Assembly (NCBI GenBank): GCA_020350885.1
Contig: CP070727.1
Span: 1,694,800-1,758,799 of the forward strand
Direction: 5' to 3'
DNA from: a bacterium
GTDB taxonomy: Bacteria > Krumholzibacteriota > Krumholzibacteriia > Krumholzibacteriales > Krumholzibacteriaceae
DNA length: 64,000 bases
Positions 45,233 through 53,709 of this stretch are shown one piece after another. Position numbers and translations under genes: made by a program. The notes beneath the pieces were generated by a model. It had not been told where the DNA came from and made no database searches. It saw only the letters and a program-made list of their open reading frames with translations. The first letter of the stretch is position 1. Every line of letters starts with the position of its first letter.

Positions 45233-46531
45233 TTGCCTGAGATCATCGATCTTCTGCTCCGAGGCGCCGTGCAGTTGCTCACCTGCCGGAGTTCAGATGG
45301 CGAACCGAAGCGGGGAGCAGCTCTATCCAATTGCGGTATAGAGACAGATGCGGCCGTTGCGGTAGTAGATGGTAAGATCCTTGCCGTCGGTGGACGGGGA
45401 GAGGTAGAACGGGCGATAGGGGATACCACCGTCGCCAACGTCATTGATGTCGAAGGCAGGGTTGTGCTGCCGGCCTGGGTCGATCCCCATACGCACGCCG
45501 TCTTCTCGAAGTACCGCCCCGACGAATACGAGGCGCGCATCCGGGGTGAATCCTATCTGGAGATCGCCCGGAAGGGAGGAGGTATCGTCAGGACCGTCCG
45601 TGAAGTACGCGACATGGACGAGGACCAGCTTTTCGAGGTGAGCCGCCGGCGGCTTCTGAAGATGCAGGAGCAGGGAACCACTACCATTGAAATAAAAAGT
45701 GGTTACGGGCTCGATACAGAAAACGAGCTCAAGATGTTACGTGTCATTGCCCGCCTCGGAAGGGAAATGCCGCTTGATGTTGTTCCCACATTTCTTGGGG
45801 CGCACTCCACGCCCCCTGAATATGCCAGGAGCGCCGACTATGTTGATGCGGTCATTGAAGAGATGATACCGGCGGTGGTTGAGGGGCACCTTGCGGAATT
45901 TATCGATGTATTCTGCGAGAGCGGTGTCTTCGACCTCGAGGATACGAAACGAATCTTCGAGGAGGGTCAGCGCCGGGGCTTGGGCCTCAAGATACACGCC
46001 GACGAGATAAACTCTCTCGGTGGGACGGAGCTCGCCGTTGAAATGGGGGCCGTCTCGGCGGAGCATCTCATCAAAGTTTCCGACAGGGGGATCGAGATGC
46101 TTTCAAGGAGCCGGACGATCGCGGTACTCCTTCCGGGAACGATCTTTGGGCTGGGATTGCGGGCGTATGCACCGGCGCGCACGCTCATCGATTCCGGTGC
46201 CGCAGTAGCGCTGGCGACGGACTTCAATCCCGGTAGTGCTCCGTCCAGCTCCATGCAACTGACGGTGGCATTGGCATGCTCACAGATGGGCATGACACCG
46301 GCCGAAGCGATAAATGCGGCCACGATAAATGCAGCGTGTGCGGTCAGGCGAGAACGGGACGCCGGTTCGCTCGAGGTGGGGAAAAAGGCGGATATGGTCG
46401 TATACGATATCGAGGATTACCGGGAGATCCCATCGAGGGCCGGTCAGAATCAGGCAATGATCGTTCTCAAAGAGGGACATGTCGTGTGGGAGTCTCAAGG
46501 TGTTGCGGCAAGAAGCGAGGTCGGGTTTTGA
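45233..46531 (+). CDS. hutI: imidazolonepropionase
   Basis: HutI hydrolyses imidazolonepropionate to N-formimino-glutamate. The 432 aa amidohydrolase has the metal motif DPHTHAVF, the KGGGIVRTVREVR segment, GTTTIEIKSGYGLD, FLGAHSTPPEY, the KIHADEIN histidine motif, GAVSAEHL and TDFNPGSAPS. The C-terminal GKKADMVVYD strand is that of the family. TTG 45233 lies 7 bases after AAGGAG and starts the protein close to the first strand; an in-frame TTG at 45185 would add 16 residues. The stop (TTGA) overlaps the next gene. Confidence 0.95.
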   Translation: MPEIIDLLLRGAVQLLTCRSSDGEPKRGAALSNCGIETDAAVAVVDGKILAVGGRGEVERAIGDTTVANVIDVEGRVVLPAWVDPHTHAVFSKYRPDEYEARIRGESYLEIARKGGGIVRTVREVRDMDEDQLFEVSRRRLLKMQEQGTTTIEIKSGYGLDTENELKMLRVIARLGREMPLDVVPTFLGAHSTPPEYARSADYVDAVIEEMIPAVVEGHLAEFIDVFCESGVFDLEDTKRIFEEGQRRGLGLKIHADEINSLGGTELAVEMGAVSAEHLIKVSDRGIEMLSRSRTIAVLLPGTIFGLGLRAYAPARTLIDSGAAVALATDFNPGSAPSSSMQLTVALACSQMGMTPAEAINAATINAACAVRRERDAGSLEVGKKADMVVYDIEDYREIPSRAGQNQAMIVLKEGHVVWESQGVAARSEVGF

Positions 46532-48162
46532 GCAAGTCGAGTCAGTTACGTCAGCGGGCGCAGAGCTTCTTGAAGAAGGGCAATCTGCCTAAGGCGATCG
46601 AAGAGTACAGGCGTCTTCTCAGTGTAGAATCCAAGAACCCGAACCTATATAACGAGCTCGGTGACATACACCTGAAGGCTAATGATCGTCAACAGGCTGT
46701 TTCCTGCTTCGAAAAGGCTGTAACAAATTATGAAAAAGTCGCCCTCTACAATAACGCGGTCGCGGTATGTAAAAAGATTTTGCGGATCGTACCGAACCGT
46801 GTCGAGACCATCTTCAAGCTCGGTGAACTCAAGGCGAAACAAAAGTTTGCTGGTGAGGCCGTGAACTACTTTTCACAGTTCATGGATCTAACGTTTTCGG
46901 GGAGCGAGGTTATTGGTGGGGACATCCAGGGGAAAATAGACCGGATGGTCGAGCTCGTTCCGGATAACGAGGAAGTTCACAGCAAGGCCGCCGACGCCTA
47001 TAGCCGAATCGGAATGAAGCTCAAGGCTGCAGAGCTCCTCTCGGCCCTTATCGTATCGGCCGGGGAGCGTGGTGACTCTGAAAGGATGAAGTTCTACCAA
47101 GTCCGGATCGAATCACTGAGGTCCGCCATGACGCGGGACGAACTCGATGAAGTGGATCGGCTCATAGAAAGACATCCGGCGGGCGAGGAAAGCGGGACAC
47201 CGGCAGGTGAACCGGATACGAGTACAGGTGATATCGTAACGGCCGGTGGGCCGGCCGAGACGTATGGGGATGATGCCATCCCGGATGAGGATGGTGATCT
47301 TGCAGCAGGCGCCGCAGATGTCCAGCACGCACCCGAGGGAAGTCCGGACGCCCAACCCGAGGGTTCCGCCCCAATGCATGAAGGCCCTGAAGCTGGCCCA
47401 GCTGCAGAGGTGAAGCAGGAGGGTGACGTGCCGGAAGAGGCTGCTGAATCACCGGCGGAAGAGTTCGATGAATCAGAGATGATCGCCGCAATGGATATCA
47501 ACGAGTCACCCCCCGTCGCAGAGCAGCAGGTTCAGCAACCGGAACCGGAGGAGGCGCTGGATAAAACCCAGGTGATACCGCCGGCCGGGAAGCGTGTTTC
47601 GGTGGAGGCTGATTCGGGTACTGCTCCGGATACACAGGTTGCCGGCGGCGGCGATTCCCCGGAGACGGAGGCGGAAGCCGTTGGGGTTGAACAGGCTGAT
47701 GCGTCAACCGATTTCTCGAGCATGATCGAGGAGGGCGAAGATGCGGACGAGGTGGCCGAGCTCACCCAGGAGATTACGAGTGACATTGAGGCAAACGACC
47801 ACAAGAGCCACTACGATCTTGGAATGGCCTACCTCGAGATGGCCCTGTACACCGAGGCGGTCAAGGAGTACCAGATCGCCGCACGTTCGGAGCAACTCCA
47901 GCTCAAGAGCATGGAGATGATCGGATACTGTTTTCTCCAGATGAACAAGCCCCGCCTCGCTGTGAAGCAGCTCGTTCGCGGGCTCGAGATTGCCAAATCC
48001 GTCGGAGGTGACAAGCTCGGACTACATTACAACCTCGGCATGGCGTACGATATGTTGAACGAGCCGGATAAAGCGCGAGAGCATTACGAAGAGGTCTATA
48101 TAGTCGATGTCACCTTCCGTGATGTTGCCGAAAAGATGAAGAGATACAGTACCATCCCATAG
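46528..48162 (+). CDS. tetratricopeptide-repeat protein with acidic low-complexity linker
   Basis: The 544 aa product has no signal peptide and begins SKSSQLRQRAQSFLKKGN. N-terminal TPRs (residues about 10-165, for example PKAIEEYRRLLSVESKNPNL and NLYNELGDIH) and C-terminal TPRs (about 425-535, for example AVKEYQIAARSEQLQLKS and LGMAYDMLNEPDKAREHY) flank a long acidic, Pro/Glu/Ala/Gly-rich linker (about 215-420) that is probably disordered. Proteins like this act as scaffolds; the partner is unknown. The start is TTG at 46528, overlapping the hutI stop and preceded by GCGAGGTCGGG. A long frame upstream in hutI is rejected. The linker explains the many repetitive codons. Confidence 0.85.
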   Translation: MSKSSQLRQRAQSFLKKGNLPKAIEEYRRLLSVESKNPNLYNELGDIHLKANDRQQAVSCFEKAVTNYEKVALYNNAVAVCKKILRIVPNRVETIFKLGELKAKQKFAGEAVNYFSQFMDLTFSGSEVIGGDIQGKIDRMVELVPDNEEVHSKAADAYSRIGMKLKAAELLSALIVSAGERGDSERMKFYQVRIESLRSAMTRDELDEVDRLIERHPAGEESGTPAGEPDTSTGDIVTAGGPAETYGDDAIPDEDGDLAAGAADVQHAPEGSPDAQPEGSAPMHEGPEAGPAAEVKQEGDVPEEAAESPAEEFDESEMIAAMDINESPPVAEQQVQQPEPEEALDKTQVIPPAGKRVSVEADSGTAPDTQVAGGGDSPETEAEAVGVEQADASTDFSSMIEEGEDADEVAELTQEITSDIEANDHKSHYDLGMAYLEMALYTEAVKEYQIAARSEQLQLKSMEMIGYCFLQMNKPRLAVKQLVRGLEIAKSVGGDKLGLHYNLGMAYDMLNEPDKAREHYEEVYIVDVTFRDVAEKMKRYSTIP

Positions 48163-48173
48163 CGCGGAGCGGA

Positions 48174-49019
48174 ATGAACAGCTCAGAGGCCCGGTGCGAC
48201 CTTCACCTCCATTCATATTATTCCGATGGTTCCTTCTCCCCTGAAGAGCTAGTACGACGCTCACACGAGGCTGGCCTGGCAGCCATCGCCGTTACCGATC
48301 ACGATACCCTCGCAGGACAGGACGAGGTCTCGGCCACATGTCAGCGCTACGGTATCGAATTTGTGAGTGGGCTGGAGTTGAGCGCACGTGAAGGTGGAGT
48401 GAGTCTGCATCTTATCGGTTATTGCATAGAAACACGCGACGAGGCCCTTGAAAAAAACACTCAGGTGCTTCGGGATGCGAGGATTTCACGGGCCAGGTTG
48501 ATCGTTGAGAAGCTCGGGAAGCTGGGTATCGATATACCGTTCAAGGAGGTTTGTGCCGAGGCGGGACGGGGGGCTTTGGGAAGGCCCCATATCGCGAAGA
48601 TTCTCTACCGGAGGGGGATTGTTGCCTCCATTCAGGGGGCATTCAACCGCTACATCGGCGGCGGCGCTCCATGCTACGTGCCCAAGAAGGTCATCCCACT
48701 CGAACGCATCTTTTCACTCATCACCTCAGCCGGTGGGGTGGTGGTCTGGGCCCATCCCGGACAGTACATCAACGACGAGGGATTGCTTGATACTCTCTGC
48801 GGGTTGGGTTTGACGGGGATCGAGATGGTCCATCCCAACCATTCCCCGGCGATCGAAGGGCGGATTGCGGAGGTCGCCCTTCGCAGAGGGCTCGTTTGCA
48901 CGGGCGGGTCTGATTTTCATTATCCCGAGGCCATGCAGGCGGAGATCGGTGAGGTCTCGGTGCCGTATGACACCGTGCTGTCATTACGGCGGGCTGCCGC
49001 GAAACATAATTCAGCCTAG
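48174..49019 (+). CDS. PHP-domain phosphoesterase (TrpH/YciV type)
   Basis: The 281 aa protein is a PHP metal-dependent phosphoesterase: DLHLHSYYSDGSFSPEELV, the TDHDTLAG motif, GLELSAREG, FVVWAHPGQY-like motif (GVVVWAHPG), GIEMVHPNHSP and GGSDFHYPE. The His/Asp set for a trinuclear site is intact. E. coli YciV (RNase AM) removes 5' nucleotides from short RNAs; others act on 3',5'-nucleotide substrates, so the exact reaction is open. The ATG follows the TPR gene by 11 bp. Confidence 0.93.
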   Translation: MNSSEARCDLHLHSYYSDGSFSPEELVRRSHEAGLAAIAVTDHDTLAGQDEVSATCQRYGIEFVSGLELSAREGGVSLHLIGYCIETRDEALEKNTQVLRDARISRARLIVEKLGKLGIDIPFKEVCAEAGRGALGRPHIAKILYRRGIVASIQGAFNRYIGGGAPCYVPKKVIPLERIFSLITSAGGVVVWAHPGQYINDEGLLDTLCGLGLTGIEMVHPNHSPAIEGRIAEVALRRGLVCTGGSDFHYPEAMQAEIGEVSVPYDTVLSLRRAAAKHNSA

Positions 49020-49112
49020 CGGGATGTCCGTTCGACATTGTGGATTCAAGACGATGCCGTCCTATGTGCCGACGGGCCGGGCAGATAACAAAGATACAGC
49101 CGGACATTTGTC

Positions 49113-49142
49113 TTGACCGTCGCTCTTTGACTCTCTTACAGT
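49113..49142 (+). promoter_or_regulatory. possible promoter of the ECF-TonB genes
   Basis: TTGACC (49113-49118), 18 bp and TACAGT (49137-49142). It sits about 73 bp before the GTG at 49215. No cobalamin or other riboswitch motif is recognised in the gap (49020-49214). Confidence 0.45.
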
Positions 49143-49214
49143 CGCCAGAAGGTTACCTGGCTGCATATATTCGGAATACCGATGAGGTCTCGTTGCGCTG
49201 AAGGGGAAGGGCGG

Positions 49215-49766
49215 GTGAGAACCGGCAGCAACCTCAGAAAACTCATCCTCACGGCGCTCTTTACCGTTTTGAGTGTCGTGCTCGGGTACCTATTGGCGGC
49301 TGTACCCAACGTCGAGCTCATAACGCTCACCGTCTTTCTCAGCGGTATCTTCCTCGGTCGACGGTTGGGGGCACTTGTCGGTTGCCTATCCATCCTGATC
49401 TACTCCCTCTTCAATCCATTCGGGCCGGCGCTACCCCCGTTGGTAATCGCGCAAGCAGCCGGATTTGCGTTGGTGGGATGGACCGGCGGCGCCCTGCAAC
49501 GATTGCGGATATCCGGGGACCGCGAAAGTGTTCTGATCAGTGCATGCGCCGGGCTCCTTCTTACATTCGTCTACGATCTATTGACGACCGTTGCAACGGC
49601 CGTTATAGCGCTCGGGGGAAGCGGATTTCTCCGGGGTTTCGGCGGCGTTTTTATCGCCGGTCTGATATTCATGGCGATTCATGCTGTATCGAACACCGTT
49701 ATATTCGGTGTTGCCGTGACACCGATTCTGAGAGTTGCGGGTGTATGGGAGCGGGGAGGGGTGTGA
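49215..49766 (+). CDS. ECF transporter S component (substrate-binding membrane protein)
   Basis: The 183 aa protein has about five membrane spans and the S-component look: LRKLILTALFTVLSVVLGYLL, VPNVELITLTVFLSGIFLG, then LGALVGCLSILIYSLFNPFG and PLVIAQAAGFALVGWTGG. Such proteins bind a vitamin or metal and pair with an ECF ATPase module, which is not in the window. The substrate is not readable. GTG 49215 has GAAGGGGAAGGG upstream; ATG 49182 would add 11 residues. The TonB-type receptor follows directly (GTGTGAGTG), so they may form an outer/inner-membrane uptake pair. Confidence 0.8.
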   Translation: MRTGSNLRKLILTALFTVLSVVLGYLLAAVPNVELITLTVFLSGIFLGRRLGALVGCLSILIYSLFNPFGPALPPLVIAQAAGFALVGWTGGALQRLRISGDRESVLISACAGLLLTFVYDLLTTVATAVIALGGSGFLRGFGGVFIAGLIFMAIHAVSNTVIFGVAVTPILRVAGVWERGGV

Positions 49767-51563
49767 GTGAACACACAGGCACGCATCCTCACCTTTCTGG
49801 CGGTCGGCGCATGTGCGTATGGAACGGGTGTTCCGGCTGAGGCTTCACGTGCTGTTTTTTCGGCCGATACACTCCTCTTTCCGACGGAGGCGTATGTTGT
49901 AACAGCCGAGGAGTTGGATCACTACAACATCCACACACTCGAGGATATACTCGAGCTCCTTTTCGGCGTCACGTGGTGGCGTGAAGGTCCGCCGGGATCG
50001 CGAAGCGGATTCTCGATCGGGGGAAGGAGTGATACCGGTATCACTCTGCTCGTGAACGGTGAGCCTTTTTATGATCCGTATACCTACGAACCGCTCGCGC
50101 GATTCCTCCCCCTGTCACGGGTGAAGGCTGTGGAGGTGCTATTCGGGGGCTCACCGTTTGTAACGGGGGTTTGCTCCTCGAATGGTGTTATCAACTGTAT
50201 CGTCGATGAGGCCGGCGGTGTCGGTCCCCTTTCCGAAGTCGAGTTTACGTATGGGAGAAACAACAGAAGGGCCCGCCGCGTGTGGTTCTCCACCCCGGGG
50301 GATGCGATAAGCGCAAGTATCGCATACGACGAATACCTTCAGGATGCATTCGAGTCTTATCCCGCCATTTGGGGCAGGAGGCTCGGGGACTACAATTCGA
50401 GATCGGTCCTGATCGATCTCGTGATCGAACCGGATTCGGTCCAGTCCCTGTGTTGCAAGATTCAGCGGTACGATGATATGTACATCGGAACGCCGCTCTC
50501 CGCAATAGAGGGTATTCGGTACGACGGTTTCGACTCGATGATTCGGTACCGGCGGAGCGGTTTGGTGCTATCGGTCGGTCAGCGAAATCTCGAGCAGACG
50601 CGTCGAGCCGGTCGCATCACAGGATTTGCGACCGTTGGATCTGTGCGGTACTCGGGCCGCATCAGCGGGATTCAGCTACGCACATATTGTTCGGGCGAGC
50701 GAAGTGTTTTCGAGAACAGATTGTGGGGAGTTACCTTCGATCCTTCGTTCCACCGGATCGAAGGCGGCATTACCGTCGGGGGTTTTGGGCCTGCAGGTAC
50801 CACCTGGCGTGCGGGGCTCTGCGGTGGTGGGCACAGCGAGATCGAGGGTTACATCGGCGGTGAGGCCGGAGTATCGATCGGGAGGTCGGATGGATTCTCA
50901 CAGTCCCTTGCTGTTGCTCGACGGCTTCGCCTCCCCTCGGCGATGGAGCTCTTCCAGCCCGAGCTCGAGAAGACGCTCGACGGGATCGAGTTTGCAACAT
51001 CAGGGGCGATCGATCTCGAGCCCGAGGTCATGGAGGAGGTATCACTGGGAACCCGTCTTTTCTCCATTCTGACAGCGAACTTCTTCCTCCGAAGGGAGCG
51101 GTTCAGAATTGAACTCAGGGGGTACGATCCGGCCGAATTCCGGGCGGAGGGAGCAGCCGAAGTGATCGGTGGAAGTGGTATTTTTACGAGACGGGGACGC
51201 TTTCTCGGATTCGACTACGGTATAAACATGGGGCTCGAGGTGTTCGGGAAACGAAGTGCATACACCAACGGGATTCCCGAGTACCGGGTCAGGGGAGGCA
51301 CGTACCTTTCGCGCAGACTGTTCAAGCAGACCGAGACACTGAGCATCAGATTCGATTTCGAAGCCGCAGGCGATAGGATCTGGGAGGATATGGCGCTCGA
51401 TCCATACCAGGTGCTGCATCTCAGTGCCGGGATGACCATCATGAGTGCACGGATTCGTTTTCAGGTACGGAATCTTCTCGATGAGACGTACGAAACGGTT
51501 CCGGGATTCTCTATGTCCGGGCGGTATTTCATCATTGGAATGACCTGGTCCCTCTTCGACTGA
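49767..51563 (+). CDS. TonB-dependent receptor-like outer-membrane protein
   Basis: The 598 aa product has a signal peptide (ILTFLAVGACAYGTGVPAEA), a plug domain (residues about 40-150: YVVTAEELDHYNIHTLEDIL, FSIGGRSDTGITLLVNGEPF, RVKAVEVLFGGSPFVTG) and a barrel (about 160-598) of alternating strands. The end is NLLDETYETV and a final aromatic-rich strand. No TonB box is visible between the signal and the plug. Its nutrient is unknown; the linked ECF S component suggests a vitamin or cofactor. It starts at GTG 49767 overlapping the previous stop region. Confidence 0.88.
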   Translation: MNTQARILTFLAVGACAYGTGVPAEASRAVFSADTLLFPTEAYVVTAEELDHYNIHTLEDILELLFGVTWWREGPPGSRSGFSIGGRSDTGITLLVNGEPFYDPYTYEPLARFLPLSRVKAVEVLFGGSPFVTGVCSSNGVINCIVDEAGGVGPLSEVEFTYGRNNRRARRVWFSTPGDAISASIAYDEYLQDAFESYPAIWGRRLGDYNSRSVLIDLVIEPDSVQSLCCKIQRYDDMYIGTPLSAIEGIRYDGFDSMIRYRRSGLVLSVGQRNLEQTRRAGRITGFATVGSVRYSGRISGIQLRTYCSGERSVFENRLWGVTFDPSFHRIEGGITVGGFGPAGTTWRAGLCGGGHSEIEGYIGGEAGVSIGRSDGFSQSLAVARRLRLPSAMELFQPELEKTLDGIEFATSGAIDLEPEVMEEVSLGTRLFSILTANFFLRRERFRIELRGYDPAEFRAEGAAEVIGGSGIFTRRGRFLGFDYGINMGLEVFGKRSAYTNGIPEYRVRGGTYLSRRLFKQTETLSIRFDFEAAGDRIWEDMALDPYQVLHLSAGMTIMSARIRFQVRNLLDETYETVPGFSMSGRYFIIGMTWSLFD

Positions 51564-51997
51564 TCTGCACACGGATTCACGCACCTCGTGTAAGCGGCTT
51601 ATCGAAACCCTGCGTTCAGGGGTGCACATGGCTCATTTGCAATGTGCAACTGCCTTTGCAAGCTGCCATAGGATTTACCATGTTACAACCATTTCCACAG
51701 TGGTCCACCTCCATACTCTCACCGCCATTTGACTGGCGATAAATGGTCTTCCGTCCGGACTCAACCTGACCGGTCATGGTAGCATTCGTCCCGTATTCTC
51801 CGGACGTTTTAACGGCTACTGCTTTGTAGGGTAATCCATTACGTTGGATTGCCGTATATGGCATAGATATTGCGGACAGGAGACTTCTGACGAAGTTTGT
51901 ACAGTAGGATACTCGATATTCATTACAGGACTTCGGTCCAACTGGATGACAATTTGCTTCATATTCCTGGGAATACCTTTCCAGGCGGAGGAAGTTT
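51564..51997. other. 434-bp gap: sigma-54 promoter and an unlikely reverse ORF
   Basis: This is the longest gap in the window and is visibly AT-richer than the genes. It holds the sigma-54 promoter of pilB, short palindromes (TGACCGGTCA at 51768-51777; CCATTT with AAATGG about 10 bases apart) and an open reverse frame (from 52017, or from ATG 51869, down to 51616) ending in a cysteine-rich peptide (GNGCNMV, then CKGSCTL). The reverse ATG has no ribosome site, so I do not call a gene. Confidence 0.6.
51859..51874 (+). promoter_or_regulatory. sigma-54 (-24/-12) promoter of pilB-pilT-pilC-pilS-pilR
   Basis: TGGCATAGATATTGCG has the invariant GG (51860-51861) and GC (51872-51873) exactly 10 bases apart. 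Transcription should start near 51885, about 113 bases upstream of the pilB TTG. PilR, encoded in the same set, is the natural activator. Confidence 0.8.
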
Positions 51998-53677
51998 TTG
52001 AACGAAACTATCGCCAATCAACTCCTGGAGTCGAGCTTGATAAGCCAGGAGCAGCTCGAGCTGGCTCTACAGGAGCAGGGAAATACGGGTGGCAGTCTCG
52101 GTTACAATCTGGTGAAGACGGGGGCCATCTCCGAGAAGGCTTTTTCCGAATTCCTCTCACAGATCTACCAGGTTCCTGCGGTCAATCTCGATGATGTCGA
52201 GGCCGAGGAAAACGCTGTCGAACTCATCCCACCCGAAGTGGCAACGAAGTTCCAGGTCGTTCCGATCAATCGCGAGGGACGTGTTCTCACCGTGGCGATG
52301 GCTAATCCGGATAACATATTCGCCATCGACGATATCAAGTTCATAACCGGTCTCGAAGTCCGCCCGGTTGTTGCTACGGAGACAGCTATTAAACGGGCGA
52401 TTGACAGGTTCTACGAATCGGCGGATGCGCTGGCGGAAGTGATGCGCGACATGGAGGAGGACTTCGAGATCGTCGAAGAGATGGAGGAGGATCTCGGCCT
52501 GGCTGAGGCTCAGAGCGAGGACGCTCCTGTAGTCAAACTGGTCAACTCGCTGATATCGGATGCAGTAAACAAGAGTGCGAGCGATATTCACATCGAGCCG
52601 TTCGAGAAGAGGGTTCGCGTCCGGTACAGAATCGACGGGATGCTCCACGAGATGATGTCCCCGCCTTTCAGGATGAAAGGGGCGATCATCTCGAGGCTCA
52701 AGATCATGGCCGAGCTCGACATCGCAGAGAAACGGGTTCCGCAGGACGGCCGTATCAAGATCAGGATAGGCCGAAAGCAGATCGATCTTCGTGTAAGCAC
52801 ACTTCCCACGATTTTCGGCGAGAAGGTCGTGATGCGAATTCTTGATCAGAGCAACCTCCAGATAGATCTCACGAAACTCGGATTTCAGGCCGAGGCACTC
52901 GATAAATTCCTCAAGGCGATCGAGTCGCCGTACGGGATGGTGTTGGTGACGGGACCGACGGGCAGCGGTAAAACGACTACGCTCTATTCGGCACTGAATC
53001 GTATAAATCTGCCGCACCACAATATCATGACGGCCGAGGATCCCGTGGAGTACAACCTCGACGGTATCAATCAGGTGAACGTACATGAGGAGATCGGACT
53101 CACCTTTGCCTCTGCACTGAAGGCGTTCCTCCGTCAGGACCCGAACATCGTCATGGTCGGTGAGATACGTGATCTCGAAACGGCATCGATCGGTGTCAAG
53201 GCGGCTCTCACCGGGCACCTCGTTCTCAGCACGCTTCATACGAATGATGCACCGAGCACGATCAACAGGATGATCGATATGGGGATCGAGCCGTTTCTGG
53301 TCTCGAGTTCGGTCAACCTGATCCTAGCACAGCGTCTCGTGCGCAAGCTCTGCGAGAAGTGCAAGAAAAATGTACCGATCCATCCCGAAGCACTCCGCGA
53401 GCTCGCTCTTAGCAACGAGGAGTCGTTCGAGATCTATGAGGCCGTCGGATGTACGAGCTGTAGCGGTACCGGATACTCAGGGCGGTTGGGACTATACGAG
53501 GTGATGCCGATTTCTGAAGAGATCAGGGAGATGATTCTCAACCGGTGTTCGGCCGGCGAGATCAAGAGTCAGGCGGTTAAGGAGGGAATGCTTACCCTTC
53601 GCTCCGATGGTATTGTGAAGTTGAGGGACGGTATCACTTCGCTCGAGGAGGTCCTCAGAGAGACCACCAGCAAGTAG
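51998..53677 (+). CDS. pilB: type IV pilus extension ATPase PilB (GspE family)
   Basis: PilB is the hexameric motor that drives pilin polymerisation. The 559 aa protein has an N-terminal MshEN-type domain (LISQEQLELALQEQG, the FLSQIYQVPAVNLDD segment), Walker A GPTGSGKTT with Lys325, the Asp box MTAEDPVEYN, Walker B MVGEIRDLETA, the His box GHLVLSTLHTNDA and a C-terminal zinc-binding four-cysteine motif (Cys452, Cys455, Cys485, Cys488). The start is TTG 51998 with GGAGGAAG. It is first in the pilB-pilT-pilC-pilS-pilR set behind the sigma-54 promoter. A short CCTGG/CCAGG dyad lies just before the ribosome site. Confidence 0.95.
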   Translation: MNETIANQLLESSLISQEQLELALQEQGNTGGSLGYNLVKTGAISEKAFSEFLSQIYQVPAVNLDDVEAEENAVELIPPEVATKFQVVPINREGRVLTVAMANPDNIFAIDDIKFITGLEVRPVVATETAIKRAIDRFYESADALAEVMRDMEEDFEIVEEMEEDLGLAEAQSEDAPVVKLVNSLISDAVNKSASDIHIEPFEKRVRVRYRIDGMLHEMMSPPFRMKGAIISRLKIMAELDIAEKRVPQDGRIKIRIGRKQIDLRVSTLPTIFGEKVVMRILDQSNLQIDLTKLGFQAEALDKFLKAIESPYGMVLVTGPTGSGKTTTLYSALNRINLPHHNIMTAEDPVEYNLDGINQVNVHEEIGLTFASALKAFLRQDPNIVMVGEIRDLETASIGVKAALTGHLVLSTLHTNDAPSTINRMIDMGIEPFLVSSSVNLILAQRLVRKLCEKCKKNVPIHPEALRELALSNEESFEIYEAVGCTSCSGTGYSGRLGLYEVMPISEEIREMILNRCSAGEIKSQAVKEGMLTLRSDGIVKLRDGITSLEEVLRETTSK

Positions 53678-53709
53678 CATCGATAGTGGAGGTAACTTAC
53701 AAGGGGGCT

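Noticed and set aside
46276..46527. longer start for the TPR protein within hutI
   Set aside because: The frame is Arg/Gly-rich shadow of hutI; the TTG at 46528 has a ribosome site and starts the TPR region.
49020..49214. cobalamin riboswitch before the ECF-TonB pair
   Set aside because: No B12-box (GCCACTG-type) sequence is found; only a promoter-like TTGACC/TACAGT pair.
52157..53239. 360-codon antisense frame over pilB
   Set aside because: Same reason: it lies opposite a certain gene and shows no recognisable domain.
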